This document shows, one piece after another, positions 35,382 through 44,005 of a stretch of 64,000 nt of DNA; position 1 is the first letter of the stretch, and the number at the start of each line of letters is the position of its first letter. Origin of the DNA: CAZHJK01 sp964533275 (GTDB lineage Bacteria > Bacillota > Clostridia > Eubacteriales > Garciellaceae); assembly GCA_964533275.1 (NCBI GenBank), contig CAZHJK010000008.1, positions 1 through 64,000 on the forward strand, read 5' to 3'. The notes below the pieces were generated by a model. The model did no database searches. It was given only the letters and a program-made list of their open reading frames with translations, and was not told the origin of the DNA. The position numbers were made by a program, and so were the translations under genes.

Positions 35382-36380
35382 TTAATTAAATATATTCTTA
35401 AGGGTTTTACCATTTATTATTTTTTCTATAGTGCCAGCACCTTTTCTGCTACTTAAAATGATCAGTCTCTCAAAAACCTTATTATTTATTAAATCTCTTA
35501 ATACAGGTTTTCTAGAAACTTCCTCTATGCTGCTGCCGTGGACAGTTGTAATAATTTTTATTCCTGCATTTAGAGCTTCTTCTATGGCTAACATATCTTC
35601 TTTACTTCCAATCTCATCAGTTGCAATAATACGAGGTGACATTGAACGAATTAGCATAATCATACCCTTTGCCTTTGGGCAAGCATCTAAAACATCTGTG
35701 CGTATTCCAATTTCATTCTGGGGTACCCCTTTAAAACATCCAGCTAATTCTGACCGCTCATCCACAACACCAACCTTATATCCCCTTAACCCTTTATTTA
35801 TATCACCATTACTTATCTGTCTAATTAGATCCCTTAGTAAAGTTGTTTTCCCACATTGGGGTGGTGATATAATTAATGTATGTAAGATCTCTCCTCTATC
35901 TTTTATATAGGGAATTACAATATTTGCTGCTCCTTTTATTTCTCTTGAAATTCTAAAATTAAAACCAGAAATATATTTAAGGGTCTTTATTTCACCATCC
36001 TCTAAAACTCCCTTACCAGTAAATCCTACTCGATGTCCGCCCTTTAAAGTTATATATCCATTCCTTAATTCTTCCTCTATGGCATAGATAGAATAATCAC
36101 TTATTAATTGAAGAATATTTAATGTATCCTGCCTATTAACAAAATAGGCATCATTAATAGAAGAGGTTATATTACCATCTACCTTTAACAAATAATCCCT
36201 ATTGTTTAGGGTAATCATTAAGGGTCTATTTTCTCTAATGCGTATTTCTTCTACAGCATTTAGATACCCTGGATCTACTCTTTTTATGACTTCTCTTATA
36301 TTAGTTGATAAAGATGGTAAAATAATATTGTAAATACTCATAATAGTTGCATTTTTTTTTCTTTGGTTTTGAATATTCAT
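35382..36380 (-). CDS. spoIIIAA: Stage III sporulation protein AA (ATPase)
   Basis: Cytoplasmic secretion-type ATPase that powers the SpoIIIA channel in the mother cell. 332 aa. Walker A in SPPQCGKTTLLRDL near residue 178, GIRTDVLDACPKAKGM near 231 and Walker B MSPRIIATDEIGS near 252, then ALNAGIKIITTVHG. ATG at 36380 follows AGTGAGGG; a second ATG 13 codons in lacks a ribosome-binding site. First gene of the operon, preceded by a terminator; a sigma-E promoter is expected but I could not identify a convincing one. Confidence 0.96.
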   Translation of the reverse strand: MNIQNQRKKNATIMSIYNIILPSLSTNIREVIKRVDPGYLNAVEEIRIRENRPLMITLNNRDYLLKVDGNITSSINDAYFVNRQDTLNILQLISDYSIYAIEEELRNGYITLKGGHRVGFTGKGVLEDGEIKTLKYISGFNFRISREIKGAANIVIPYIKDRGEILHTLIISPPQCGKTTLLRDLIRQISNGDINKGLRGYKVGVVDERSELAGCFKGVPQNEIGIRTDVLDACPKAKGMIMLIRSMSPRIIATDEIGSKEDMLAIEEALNAGIKIITTVHGSSIEEVSRKPVLRDLINNKVFERLIILSSRKGAGTIEKIINGKTLKNIFN

Positions 36381-36445
36381 ATAAGTTGTCCCTCACTTTC
36401 CTTTATTAATACTATTTATAATTTTCTTAATTTATGAATGAAAAC

Positions 36446-36475
36446 AAAAAAAAAGAACCGATTATTATCGGTCCT
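36446..36475 (-). terminator. Terminator between the CD1247-like gene and spoIIIAA
   Basis: Eight-bp stem with a 4-base loop (core ACCGAT/ATCGGT, 36457-36472) followed by TC and nine Ts on the minus strand. Confidence 0.9.
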
Positions 36476-36490
36476 CTAAACATTCCTTAT

Positions 36491-36895
36491 TTAGTGGCAT
36501 TCACAGTCTTCGTCACCACAGCAAGATAAATCTATTTCCATTTCTTCTTCACAATTTGGACAGGTAATTTTATTGTCTTCATCAAGCATTTCCATGTCTA
36601 CATATACAACCTCTCCACATTCAGGACATTCAATTTCACAAAAATCTATTTCATCGTCTAGTTCATCCATATCATCATAAACATCATCTTCAAGATCTGA
36701 TAAATCTTCATCAATTACCTCTACATATTCCTCTAAATCATTTTGTGCTTCTGTTAAACCATCTAATGCTTCTGAAATATCATCTAGGATATCAACTATA
36801 TGTAGAAGTACTTTCCCTTCATTTGTTGACTCATTTATACCTAAGCCTTCAGATAATCCCTTTAAATAAGCTACTTTTTCTTGAATATAATCCAT
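36491..36895 (-). CDS. CD1247 N-terminal domain-containing acidic zinc-ribbon protein
   Basis: 134 aa, extremely acidic. The N-terminal ~45 residues (EKVAYLKGLSEGLGI, then LLHIVDILDDISEALDGL) match the CD1247 N-terminal domain described in clostridia. A highly Asp/Glu-rich helix follows, then a zinc ribbon with CPECGE and CPNCEE pairs and a Cys-rich end (CCGDEDCECH). No DNA-binding domain is visible. Function unknown. It is consistently close to efp and spoIIIA in clostridia as far as I recall; here a terminator separates it from spoIIIAA. Confidence 0.85.
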   Translation of the reverse strand: MDYIQEKVAYLKGLSEGLGINESTNEGKVLLHIVDILDDISEALDGLTEAQNDLEEYVEVIDEDLSDLEDDVYDDMDELDDEIDFCEIECPECGEVVYVDMEMLDEDNKITCPNCEEEMEIDLSCCGDEDCECH

Positions 36896-36928
36896 AACAA
36901 TCCCTCCTTAGTTTTTTATTTTTATATT

Positions 36929-36959
36929 AAAAAGGGAAACTTAAAATGCTCCCCTCTTT
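36929..36959 (-). terminator. Terminator after efp
   Basis: Imperfect stem (AAAGAGGGGA against TCCCTTTTT, one bulge) with a 12-base loop, ending in a T run; follows the efp stop. Confidence 0.55.
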
Positions 36960-36972
36960 CTTTATTATTCCA

Positions 36973-37530
36973 TTAAACTCTTTCCATATACTCTCCTGTT
37001 CGTGTATCTATACGAATTACATCTCCAATATTTACAAATAGTGGTACACCAATACTTGCTCCTGTTTCAACTATAGCAGGTTTAAAAGACCCTGTTGCAG
37101 TATCTCCTTTAAAACCAGGCTCTGTCTCAACAACCTCTAATTCAACAAAATTTGGAGGCTCAACAGAAAAAGCATTTCCCTTATGAAACTTAATAACAGC
37201 ATTCATATTTTCTTTAATAAATTTTATAGCATCTTCAACTTGATCTTCATTTAAAGGTATTTGTTCGTAGCTTTCTAAATCCATAAAATAATATAGACTT
37301 CCATCATTATATAGATACTGCATTTCCTTAGTTTCTATATGTGCCTTAGGAAATTTATCATTAGGGTTAAAGGTTCTTTCAGTTGTTGAACCGGTTTTAA
37401 TATTTTTAATTTTAGTACGAACAAAAGCTGCTCCTTTACCAGGCTTTACATGTTGAAAATCAATGATATTGTATACATCACCCTCCATTTCAAAGGTAAT
37501 GCCTTTTCTAAAATCACCTGCGGATATCAT
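36973..37530 (-). CDS. efp: Elongation factor P
   Basis: Relieves ribosome stalling at consecutive prolines by binding between P and E sites. 185 aa, three beta-barrel domains. The domain I tip loop reads KPGKGAAFVRTK near residue 30, with Lys at the modifiable position; the C-terminal signature GDVIRIDTRTGEYMERV is present. Whether a modifying enzyme exists is not visible here. The aroQ-efp pairing is common; pepQ, which often lies between them, is missing. Confidence 0.98.
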   Translation of the reverse strand: MISAGDFRKGITFEMEGDVYNIIDFQHVKPGKGAAFVRTKIKNIKTGSTTERTFNPNDKFPKAHIETKEMQYLYNDGSLYYFMDLESYEQIPLNEDQVEDAIKFIKENMNAVIKFHKGNAFSVEPPNFVELEVVETEPGFKGDTATGSFKPAIVETGASIGVPLFVNIGDVIRIDTRTGEYMERV

Positions 37531-37583
37531 AAAAATCCCTCCAACTTTATTTTCTTATGTTTTTTAATTTTTATTCAATGCTA

Positions 37584-38015
37584 CTAGATTAAATATGAAA
37601 TTCTCTCTATGGCTAAAACATACCCTTCTATACCTAATCCAGTAATTTGTCCCATGCATACTGGAGATATAACTGAATTAGCTCTAAATGATTCCCTTTT
37701 GTATATATTGCTAATATGTACCTCAATAGTAGGAATATCCACTGCTTCAATAGCATCTCGAATTCCAATACTATAATGAGCATAGGCTCCTGCATTTATA
37801 ATAAGAGCATGATAATTATTATAAGCTTTATGTATTTGGCTAATAATTTCGCCTTCACAATTAAATTGATAAATATCTACATCAATATCTAATTCCTTTG
37901 ATTTCTTTTTAATAATATCATTGAGATCTTGTAAAGTGCTTTTACCATAGATCTCTTTTTTTCTAATACCTAACATATTTAAATTTGGTCCATGAATAAC
38001 CATAACCTTTTTCAT
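37584..38015 (-). CDS. aroQ: 3-dehydroquinate dehydratase, type II
   Basis: Third step of the shikimate pathway. About 143 aa, dodecameric family. Motifs: MVIHGPNLNMLGIRKKEIYG at the start with the active-site Tyr, NCEGEIISQIH near residue 48, NAGAYAHYSIGIRDAI near 74 with catalytic His following, and PTIEVHISN near 96. Start at the ATG at 38015 behind AGAAGGG; the frame extends to 38042. In the same direction as aroK about 1 kb upstream. Confidence 0.97.
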   Translation of the reverse strand: MKKVMVIHGPNLNMLGIRKKEIYGKSTLQDLNDIIKKKSKELDIDVDIYQFNCEGEIISQIHKAYNNYHALIINAGAYAHYSIGIRDAIEAVDIPTIEVHISNIYKRESFRANSVISPVCMGQITGLGIEGYVLAIERISYLI

Positions 38016-38082
38016 AAAAACCCTTCTTATAATTAAAGTCATTTATTATATTACCATAGTTTTGAAATGTTTAATAGCAATT

Positions 38083-38952
38083 TCATTGTTTTTCTTTTTC
38101 ACTCATTATTTCTTGATAAATTTTTTTAAAAATTATTGCATCTTCAGCCATAGTACCTCTGGATTCACAGATAATAACAGGTGTCAAATTTCTTTCTACT
38201 AAGATATGTGCTAAAGGTTCAAAATCAGGACCAAATTGTGTATCTGCATAGGTCCAATGCTTTTTTTCTCCAGCATGAGTGTATTCTATTCGGCTAAAAT
38301 GAATATGTATAATACCTGTTCTATTTATCCCTAAGTATTTTTCGGTTAAATCTATTATTTCTTCAAAGTCTTGTTTTTTTTGTAGACTTCCCCCATTTCT
38401 GGCATGAATATGACCGAAATCTATTGTAGGAAGAACTTTTTCATCTAGCTTACATAATTGAAGAACCTCTTCTAATGTCCCAATTTGATTCCTTTTACCC
38501 ATGGTTTCCGGGCAAAGAGTTATATGATCGTATTGTTTTTTATATATTAAATCTAATATTTCTTCAAAGGTATTGGAAACTATTTCAAATGCCTTTTCCC
38601 TCTTTAATTTTCCCATAGAACCAGGATGAAATACAATTCTTTTTGCTCCCATCCACTCAGCAGCCTTTAGTGTATCAATAATATATTCTTTAGACTTTTC
38701 TCTTTTTTGAGGATCTGGATTCCCCAGATTTATATAATATGGTGCATGCATACTTAAAAAAATATTATTCTGCCTTGCCTGTTCGCCAATTCCCCTAGCT
38801 GTTTCCTCTTTAAACCTAATACCCTTAGTTACCGAATATTCATAAGCATTAAGCCCTTTATCAGCTAACCATTTAGGCATATCTAAGGAGGATTTATAGC
38901 CTTCATCATAAAAAGATTCAGAATTCCCAGAAGGCCCAAATTTTATCTCCAT
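38083..38952 (-). CDS. TIM-barrel protein of the endonuclease IV family
   Basis: 289 aa, AP-endonuclease family 2 fold. Metal-ligand motifs in the order known for Nfo: MHAPYY (His near 69), VFHPGSMG (His near 108), CPETMGK (Glu near 148), DFGHIHA (Asp and His near 178), HIHFS (His near 216) and CESRG (Glu near 260). The DRH motif that gives two further ligands in Nfo reads KKH here, so the Asp is lost. It may be an AP endonuclease or another sugar/nucleic-acid enzyme of this superfamily. Sits between aroK and aroQ. Confidence 0.82.
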   Translation of the reverse strand: MEIKFGPSGNSESFYDEGYKSSLDMPKWLADKGLNAYEYSVTKGIRFKEETARGIGEQARQNNIFLSMHAPYYINLGNPDPQKREKSKEYIIDTLKAAEWMGAKRIVFHPGSMGKLKREKAFEIVSNTFEEILDLIYKKQYDHITLCPETMGKRNQIGTLEEVLQLCKLDEKVLPTIDFGHIHARNGGSLQKKQDFEEIIDLTEKYLGINRTGIIHIHFSRIEYTHAGEKKHWTYADTQFGPDFEPLAHILVERNLTPVIICESRGTMAEDAIIFKKIYQEIMSEKEKQ

Positions 38953-38991
38953 TTTTTACTCCTTTCATTACAGCATTTAAAATAAATTTAA

Positions 38992-39510
38992 TTATTGTGA
39001 TTTATAAGTATTAACTACCTTCTTAGCCAATTCAATTATTGAACTATTATCTGTATATAAAATAATATCTCCAAAATCATATAAACCCTTTCGTTGATTC
39101 ATTAAATTATTAATGGTTTTTAACGGTTTCTGAGTTCTTAGTAAAGGTCGTTTATTATTTCTTTTAATTCTATAATAAATAGTTTTAGCCATAGCCTTTA
39201 GACTTACCACAAAGGATTGTTCCTTTAATAACTCTCTATTTTCTTCAAGTAATACGATACCGCCTCCAGTAGAAATAACCTGCCTTTCATTTTTTAATAT
39301 TTCTTTTAAATAAAAATTCTCAATCTTTCTAAATTCAATTTCTCCATTTTTTGCAAAATACTCTGATATAGAAATCCCTATTTTTCTTTCAATATATCTA
39401 TCTGTGTCAATAAATCTAAAATTCAATTCCCTAGCTATATTTCTACCAATAGCACTTTTCCCGGTTCCCATAAATCCTATAATTGATATGTTCTTCTTCA
39501 TTTTCCTCAC
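38992..39510 (-). CDS. aroK: Shikimate kinase
   Basis: Phosphorylates shikimate in aromatic amino acid synthesis. 172 aa. P-loop GFMGTGKSAIGRN near residue 12, substrate-binding FIDTDRYIE near 34, EIEFRKIE near 58 and STGGGIVLLEEN near 80 are all present; the lid region RPLLRT lies near 120. GTG start at 39510 (ATG three codons in is an alternative). It begins 14 bases after pilO, so it is probably transcribed with the pilus genes. Confidence 0.96.
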   Translation of the reverse strand: MRKMKKNISIIGFMGTGKSAIGRNIARELNFRFIDTDRYIERKIGISISEYFAKNGEIEFRKIENFYLKEILKNERQVISTGGGIVLLEENRELLKEQSFVVSLKAMAKTIYYRIKRNNKRPLLRTQKPLKTINNLMNQRKGLYDFGDIILYTDNSSIIELAKKVVNTYKSQ

Positions 39511-39524
39511 TTCTATCCTTAATT

Positions 39525-40295
39525 TTATTCATCCAACATATCTTCTTCTGTATCTTCAAATTCAACCTCATCTTGCGCTTCTTCATCTTCATCTATTTCA
39601 GTAAATGCCCCTTGTATATATGGATTATTTCGACCATATTTTCCTTTAATAAAATCATAGTCCACAAATTCTGAATAATTTTGACCATCTCTTACCAGTG
39701 CGTAGGAATGTAGTAAGAAGGTAGCTGAAAGACTTTCAGCTTCTTTATCTTTACTTATTTGATATTCCACAACATCTATTTTTCTCTCACATTTCTGTAT
39801 TTCATCAATATAATTTTTAATCTCCCCATATGTACCTTTAAAAATATGATTAATAGGTAATATTAATAATTGTTCACTAGACTGTTGTATATTCTTATTC
39901 TCTTCCGGATTCCCCTCATCAACAACCTGTTTAGTGGAGGTATTAATACCATTTTCAATTATTGTACTTTGCATTGTGAAACTCTTCTGTTGTATCCCTG
40001 TACTTTCAGCTATATATAATATCTCTAAAAATATTTCAGGGATTTTGACTTGAGTTGGTAATATTGACTCAATTCTTTTTATTTCACTCTGTATTTTTAT
40101 TTCTTTATCAGTAAGTGCACCTGTTTCATTAGCCTGCTCTAAATTGTTTAATATAATTCTATCATGTTCTAACACTTTTGAATTTTCTTGTATTTTGTCT
40201 ACCATAGGTAAAATCAAAAAGTATAGAAACCCTCCTATTACTATTACAAATATAAGAATTATTAATAATATCTTTTCTCTATTGGTTAGAGTCAT
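39525..40295 (-). CDS. pilO: Type IV pilus assembly protein PilO-like
   Basis: Inner-membrane alignment-complex protein, partner of PilN. 256 aa with a short cytoplasmic start, one membrane helix (about residues 8-26), a coiled coil (about 30-70) and a C-terminal ferredoxin-like domain (LILPINHIFKGTYGEIKNYIDEIQ, then VVEYQIS). An acidic tail (about the last 20 residues, EIDEDEEAQ onward) is unusual. Start at the ATG at 40295 behind GAGGGGAG, overlapping pilN by 17 bases. Confidence 0.88.
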   Translation of the reverse strand: MTLTNREKILLIILIFVIVIGGFLYFLILPMVDKIQENSKVLEHDRIILNNLEQANETGALTDKEIKIQSEIKRIESILPTQVKIPEIFLEILYIAESTGIQQKSFTMQSTIIENGINTSTKQVVDEGNPEENKNIQQSSEQLLILPINHIFKGTYGEIKNYIDEIQKCERKIDVVEYQISKDKEAESLSATFLLHSYALVRDGQNYSEFVDYDFIKGKYGRNNPYIQGAFTEIDEDEEAQDEVEFEDTEEDMLDE

Positions 40296-40857
40296 TTGTC
40301 TCCCCTCCCTCTTCAACCGAATATGTAAAGTATATAGTAAAGTGAGGAACATTTTCCTGTTGGGATTCTCCACTACCATAATCTATATTATCTAAAAATA
40401 CATTCTCTACACCTTCAATTTTAGCTATGTTTACCATAAAATCAGCAATTTCATCGGGTTTTGTAGTAGTTCCCTTAATATTAAAATAGTTTCCACTAGG
40501 GTGGGTTAGGTCTCTTAAAGTAATTTCATTAGGAAGAGTTTTTTCTAATTCATTAAAAAGCACATAATGATCCACTCTTTTATTTTCAACCATTTCTAAC
40601 ATAGCTTGACGATTATCTAATACCTCTTGATTTGCAGAAATTTCTGATTGAACATTTCTTACTTTTTCCAAACTCTCAATCTTAGATTTTATATTGGAGA
40701 CTTCCTTTCGCGTGTTATACTCAATAAAATAAACACTTAGATAAAAAACTATTATACAAAACACAATAGCAAGAATCAAAATGATACGATTTTTTCTTTT
40801 TTTATTTTGTTCCAGATTATATAAATGCTCTTCGGGAAGTAGATTCATCTCTCTCAT
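40279..40857 (-). CDS. pilN: Type IV pilus assembly protein PilN-like
   Basis: 192-aa bitopic protein. The N-terminal MNLLPEE is the conserved PilN peptide that binds PilM, followed by a basic patch, one membrane helix (about residues 24-46), a coiled coil and a ferredoxin-like periplasmic-type domain with LPNEITLRDLTHPSGNYFNIKG. ATG start; 5 bp downstream of pilM. Confidence 0.92.
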   Translation of the reverse strand: MREMNLLPEEHLYNLEQNKKRKNRIILILAIVFCIIVFYLSVYFIEYNTRKEVSNIKSKIESLEKVRNVQSEISANQEVLDNRQAMLEMVENKRVDHYVLFNELEKTLPNEITLRDLTHPSGNYFNIKGTTTKPDEIADFMVNIAKIEGVENVFLDNIDYGSGESQQENVPHFTIYFTYSVEEGGETNDSNQ

Positions 40858-40862
40858 ATTCT

Positions 40863-41942
40863 CTAATCCTTTCTTAATAAAATTCCAAGGACATTACATA
40901 AATATAATAAATCCTCTGAGAATTTTGTTTCATCTATATTTACATTTATATTTCTATAATCATTACCAAGCTTTGTTACAACATTTAAGTTATCTTCAAA
41001 ATATTTAGTTATATCCATCGTCTTAGCCCCACCACCAATCAAATATATGCGATCGAGCTTTTTTTGTATACTTCTAGATATAAAATAATCAATTACCTTA
41101 TTAATTTCTACAATCATTTCTTCCATATTACTTTCTATAGCAGTTTGTAATTGTTCGTTGTTTCCCACTTTAAGATAGTTATTAGTTAACTTCCATTTTT
41201 CTGCCTCTACAATATCAATATCAAGTATCTCTGCAATAGTACTGGTTATGTCCCTTCCACCCTTATTAATTACTCTATTGAGAAAAATTTTTCCATATTC
41301 CATTATTGTAACAGTTGTTTTTTGATTTCCTAAATCAATAATTGCTATGTTTTTATCTATTGTTTCCTTATCCTCAAAATCCTTTATAAGCTTCTTTCTT
41401 CCCCCAAACAGCTTTGCTATACTATTAGATTGTATATCGACTATATCTAAACTCAACCCAGCTTTTTCAAAGGTTGTAAGATATGCTTCAACAATAGCCT
41501 TAGGGAGTGCCGCAGTCTGCACCTTAAACATAGACATTTTTTCCCCATCTTCTATTTCCTCTTCATATTCCTCTAAAATTGTAAAATCTACAACATAGTT
41601 ATCTATGGCTTCAGGAAGTAAATTCTCCATTTCAAATTTTACTGCTGCCTTTAGCTCCTTTTCTTCCATTTTAGGTATCTCGAAGGTTCTTAATATTAAA
41701 TCTCCTGAAGAAATAGAAACCTTTACATTCAATTTCTTTATATTTTTTTTCTTTACATATTGCTCAATACTTTCTGCTATTTTAGACTTATGATATATTT
41801 TTCCGTTATAAATGGCATCCTCAGGTGTAGGCATAATTACATAATCTTTAATAAATATATGATCATCTTTACTACTACCTATTGCAATCTTAATACTATT
41901 TGAACCAATGTCAAAGACAATTGATTGACTGTTTTTTTTCAA
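40863..41942 (-). CDS. pilM: Type IV pilus assembly protein PilM
   Basis: Actin-like cytoplasmic protein that docks PilN and links to the motor. 359 aa. ATP-binding fold signatures: FDIGSNSIKIAIG near residue 10, the MEENELKAAVKFEMENLLP-type segment (residues 94-112), IIDLGNQKTTVTIME near 207, NKGGRDIT near 234 and YLIGGGAKTMDI near 306. Head of the pilM-pilN-pilO-aroK string. Confidence 0.95.
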   Translation of the reverse strand: MKKNSQSIVFDIGSNSIKIAIGSSKDDHIFIKDYVIMPTPEDAIYNGKIYHKSKIAESIEQYVKKKNIKKLNVKVSISSGDLILRTFEIPKMEEKELKAAVKFEMENLLPEAIDNYVVDFTILEEYEEEIEDGEKMSMFKVQTAALPKAIVEAYLTTFEKAGLSLDIVDIQSNSIAKLFGGRKKLIKDFEDKETIDKNIAIIDLGNQKTTVTIMEYGKIFLNRVINKGGRDITSTIAEILDIDIVEAEKWKLTNNYLKVGNNEQLQTAIESNMEEMIVEINKVIDYFISRSIQKKLDRIYLIGGGAKTMDITKYFEDNLNVVTKLGNDYRNINVNIDETKFSEDLLYLCNVLGILLRKD

Positions 41943-41984
41943 ATTTTATCCCCCCAATAGTTGATGTAATATATTGACCATGAT

Positions 41985-43088
41985 TTAGTTAATTTCTTTC
42001 CAGTTTAATACATTTATTGATAAATCACTTTCACTGGGTATTTCGAAATTTTCTGGTAAATAAGTATCTAAATTAGATAAAATTGATGGATCGTGATTTA
42101 AATTAAGCTTCCAATTACCTTTCTGAGTTGCACTATTGGTACATATAAGGCTACCATTTACATCAATCTTACTACCTGATATTTGAAATTCTGTTATTTC
42201 TAAATCATTGCCTGTAAAAATTATCATGCCGTTAATAGTAGATTCGTTATGTATTTTTAATTTATCTGTACGATTAACAATAATAAGTCCATTAAAAGTC
42301 CCTTTTGAGAAACTTACCTCTTCATAATTATCAATAATAAGAATTGATGTAGCTTCATTAGGATAGCGATCCTCTTCAAGGTTAAATGTATTGTTACCTG
42401 ATAGAGATCTATCATATTCTGTTACAGTAAAACTTGTTTTCAGCCATTCAATATATACATCCATATTAAATGAAGATAAATCCATAAGATTTCTATCGGT
42501 GACAGGAGTAAAGTTTGCATCATTATAATTTATATTTTTATTATGATCATCCTCATGATTAGGTAGAACTTCTCCCTCAACCAATAGCTGTGCACTTCCA
42601 TCCTCTTTTGCAGATTCAAAATGCAAATTCCCATGGGCACCAATTATTCCACCATTTATATTGCCGAGTTCATCTATCTCCAAATCACCTTGGGAAAATA
42701 TAGCAAAATCTTTCATTTCTGAAAGATCATAAGTGGTAACTGCTCTTTCTATATTTGCTTCTATAGTTCTTTGAATGTTCCCAATTTTTCCAGTAGCTGT
42801 TATTGTTCGTGAATTTCCAGAGCCACTTACATTAATATCATATTCTCCATCACTAAAGTTTTTACCTAGGTTTCCACTATAATCCCAATGATGATTTAAT
42901 TCAGCTATAGCCTCCTCAATCCCTGCCTCTGCAATATAATATGCCTTTTCAAAATCAGAAAAGTGATGGGAAGTCTTATATTCCATTACAGTAAGAGGCA
43001 GCATTGCTAATCCTAGAATTGACAAAATTAAAGTAGTCATAAGCGTTAATACTAACACACCGCCCTTTTCACTTTTAAATTTTTCCAT
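41985..43088 (-). CDS. PilX-type minor pilus protein with beta-solenoid-like domain
   Basis: 367 aa. N-terminus EKGGVLVLTLMTTLILSILG and AYYIAEAGIEEAIAEL fit the PilX N-terminal domain, but position +5 after the putative cleavage glycine is Leu, not Glu. After about residue 130 the sequence alternates short beta strands and Gly/Asn turns (for example NGGIIGAHGNLHF, FNGLIIVNRTDKLKI, INGMIIFTGNDLEI, DVNGSLICTN), which suggests a right-handed beta-solenoid exposed outside. Such a protein could sit at the pilus tip. Specific ligand unknown. Confidence 0.82.
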   Translation of the reverse strand: MEKFKSEKGGVLVLTLMTTLILSILGLAMLPLTVMEYKTSHHFSDFEKAYYIAEAGIEEAIAELNHHWDYSGNLGKNFSDGEYDINVSGSGNSRTITATGKIGNIQRTIEANIERAVTTYDLSEMKDFAIFSQGDLEIDELGNINGGIIGAHGNLHFESAKEDGSAQLLVEGEVLPNHEDDHNKNINYNDANFTPVTDRNLMDLSSFNMDVYIEWLKTSFTVTEYDRSLSGNNTFNLEEDRYPNEATSILIIDNYEEVSFSKGTFNGLIIVNRTDKLKIHNESTINGMIIFTGNDLEITEFQISGSKIDVNGSLICTNSATQKGNWKLNLNHDPSILSNLDTYLPENFEIPSESDLSINVLNWKEIN

Positions 43089-43104
43089 TTAAATCCCTTC
43101 CTTT

Positions 43105-43641
43105 TTATTTATTGGTTACTTCTACACCAACACGGATGTGGGAATTCAATTCAAGTTTTTTACCCTCTTTCTCTGCTATGATTCTTAATTTAAATATATT
43201 TTCACTATCCTCAGCTTTAACTAACTCAAATTCCTTTATATTCTCAGCAAATTGCGAAGCATATCCAGATTCTATATGTTCTAAGTCACCTTTATTAACC
43301 TTATATTTCTTAATCTGACTACCTACTAGAATATAATAATTATAATATTGGGGGGTTTCCAAGTCCTGTATATAAACTTTGTCATCTTTAATAAAAATTT
43401 CCTCTGATCTTTTCATTTGTCTCTCCAGGTTTAAATATGCCAATCTACCACTAGAGTAACTTGCAACTTGCTCATCTGCAGTATTAAAGGAGCGTATACC
43501 AGTAAAAAACATAGAACCTACTACTATGCCTATTAAACCAATTAAGGCAATTACTATTATTAATTCTATTAGAGTAACACCCTTTTCATTGTTTCTAGCT
43601 TTCCAGCATTTTATTTTAGGGAAGGTGCATTTGAGAAACAA
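43105..43641 (-). CDS. Prepilin-type cleavage/methylation domain protein, PilW-like
   Basis: Minor pilin of about 178 aa. Cleavage site NEKG/VTLIELI with Glu at +5, then a long hydrophobic helix and a C-terminal domain with RLAYLNLERQMKRSEEI and a beta-rich end. I start at the TTG at 43641, which follows AAGGGAGCG; this leaves a leader of about 20 residues and overlaps the upstream pilin gene by 26 bases. The frame is open to a TTG at 43680, which is a possible but less supported start. Confidence 0.85.
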   Translation of the reverse strand: MFLKCTFPKIKCWKARNNEKGVTLIELIIVIALIGLIGIVVGSMFFTGIRSFNTADEQVASYSSGRLAYLNLERQMKRSEEIFIKDDKVYIQDLETPQYYNYYILVGSQIKKYKVNKGDLEHIESGYASQFAENIKEFELVKAEDSENIFKLRIIAEKEGKKLELNSHIRVGVEVTNK

Positions 43642-44005
43642 ATCTTTCCACGCTCCCTTCTCTAATTCCTGGTACTTCAACTTCTATAATATATAATCTA
43701 TCAATATCCGTAGTAGATATTGTAATGTTACTATTAGCATATAGGTTTTGAATTTCAATAGCTTTATTTTCAAGATTATCTATGTCCCTATGCTCTGAGG
43801 GAAGTAGAGTAAACTCACTTTTAACATTTTCCATTATGTTCTTTGCAAGTACTGTGCTCTCTATTACCACCTTAGAAGCATTATTATTTTGTAATGAAGT
43901 TGTAAAAAGACCCATTATTGAAATTGCTACAATCCCAATAAGAGCTATAGAAACCAATACCTCAATAAGAGTATATCCTTGATGATTTTTAAAATTATTA
44001 ATCAT
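43616..44005 (-). CDS. Prepilin-type protein, PilV-like minor pilin
   Basis: 129 aa with a short leader ending NHQG/YTLIEVLV (Glu at +5), hydrophobic helix to about residue 33 and the PilV/GspI-type stretch ESTVLAKNIMENVKSEF near 43. The rest is a small globular domain ending in a basic/aromatic tail. Overlaps the upstream pseudopilin by 8 bases and the downstream one by 26, so all four are translated as a coupled set. Confidence 0.88.
   Translation of the reverse strand: MINNFKNHQGYTLIEVLVSIALIGIVAISIMGLFTTSLQNNNASKVVIESTVLAKNIMENVKSEFTLLPSEHRDIDNLENKAIEIQNLYANSNITISTTDIDRLYIIEVEVPGIREGSVERFVSQMHLP

Noticed and set aside
36381..36445. Sigma-E promoter before spoIIIAA
   Set aside because: One is expected from other species, but I found no pair of elements close enough to the consensus to report.
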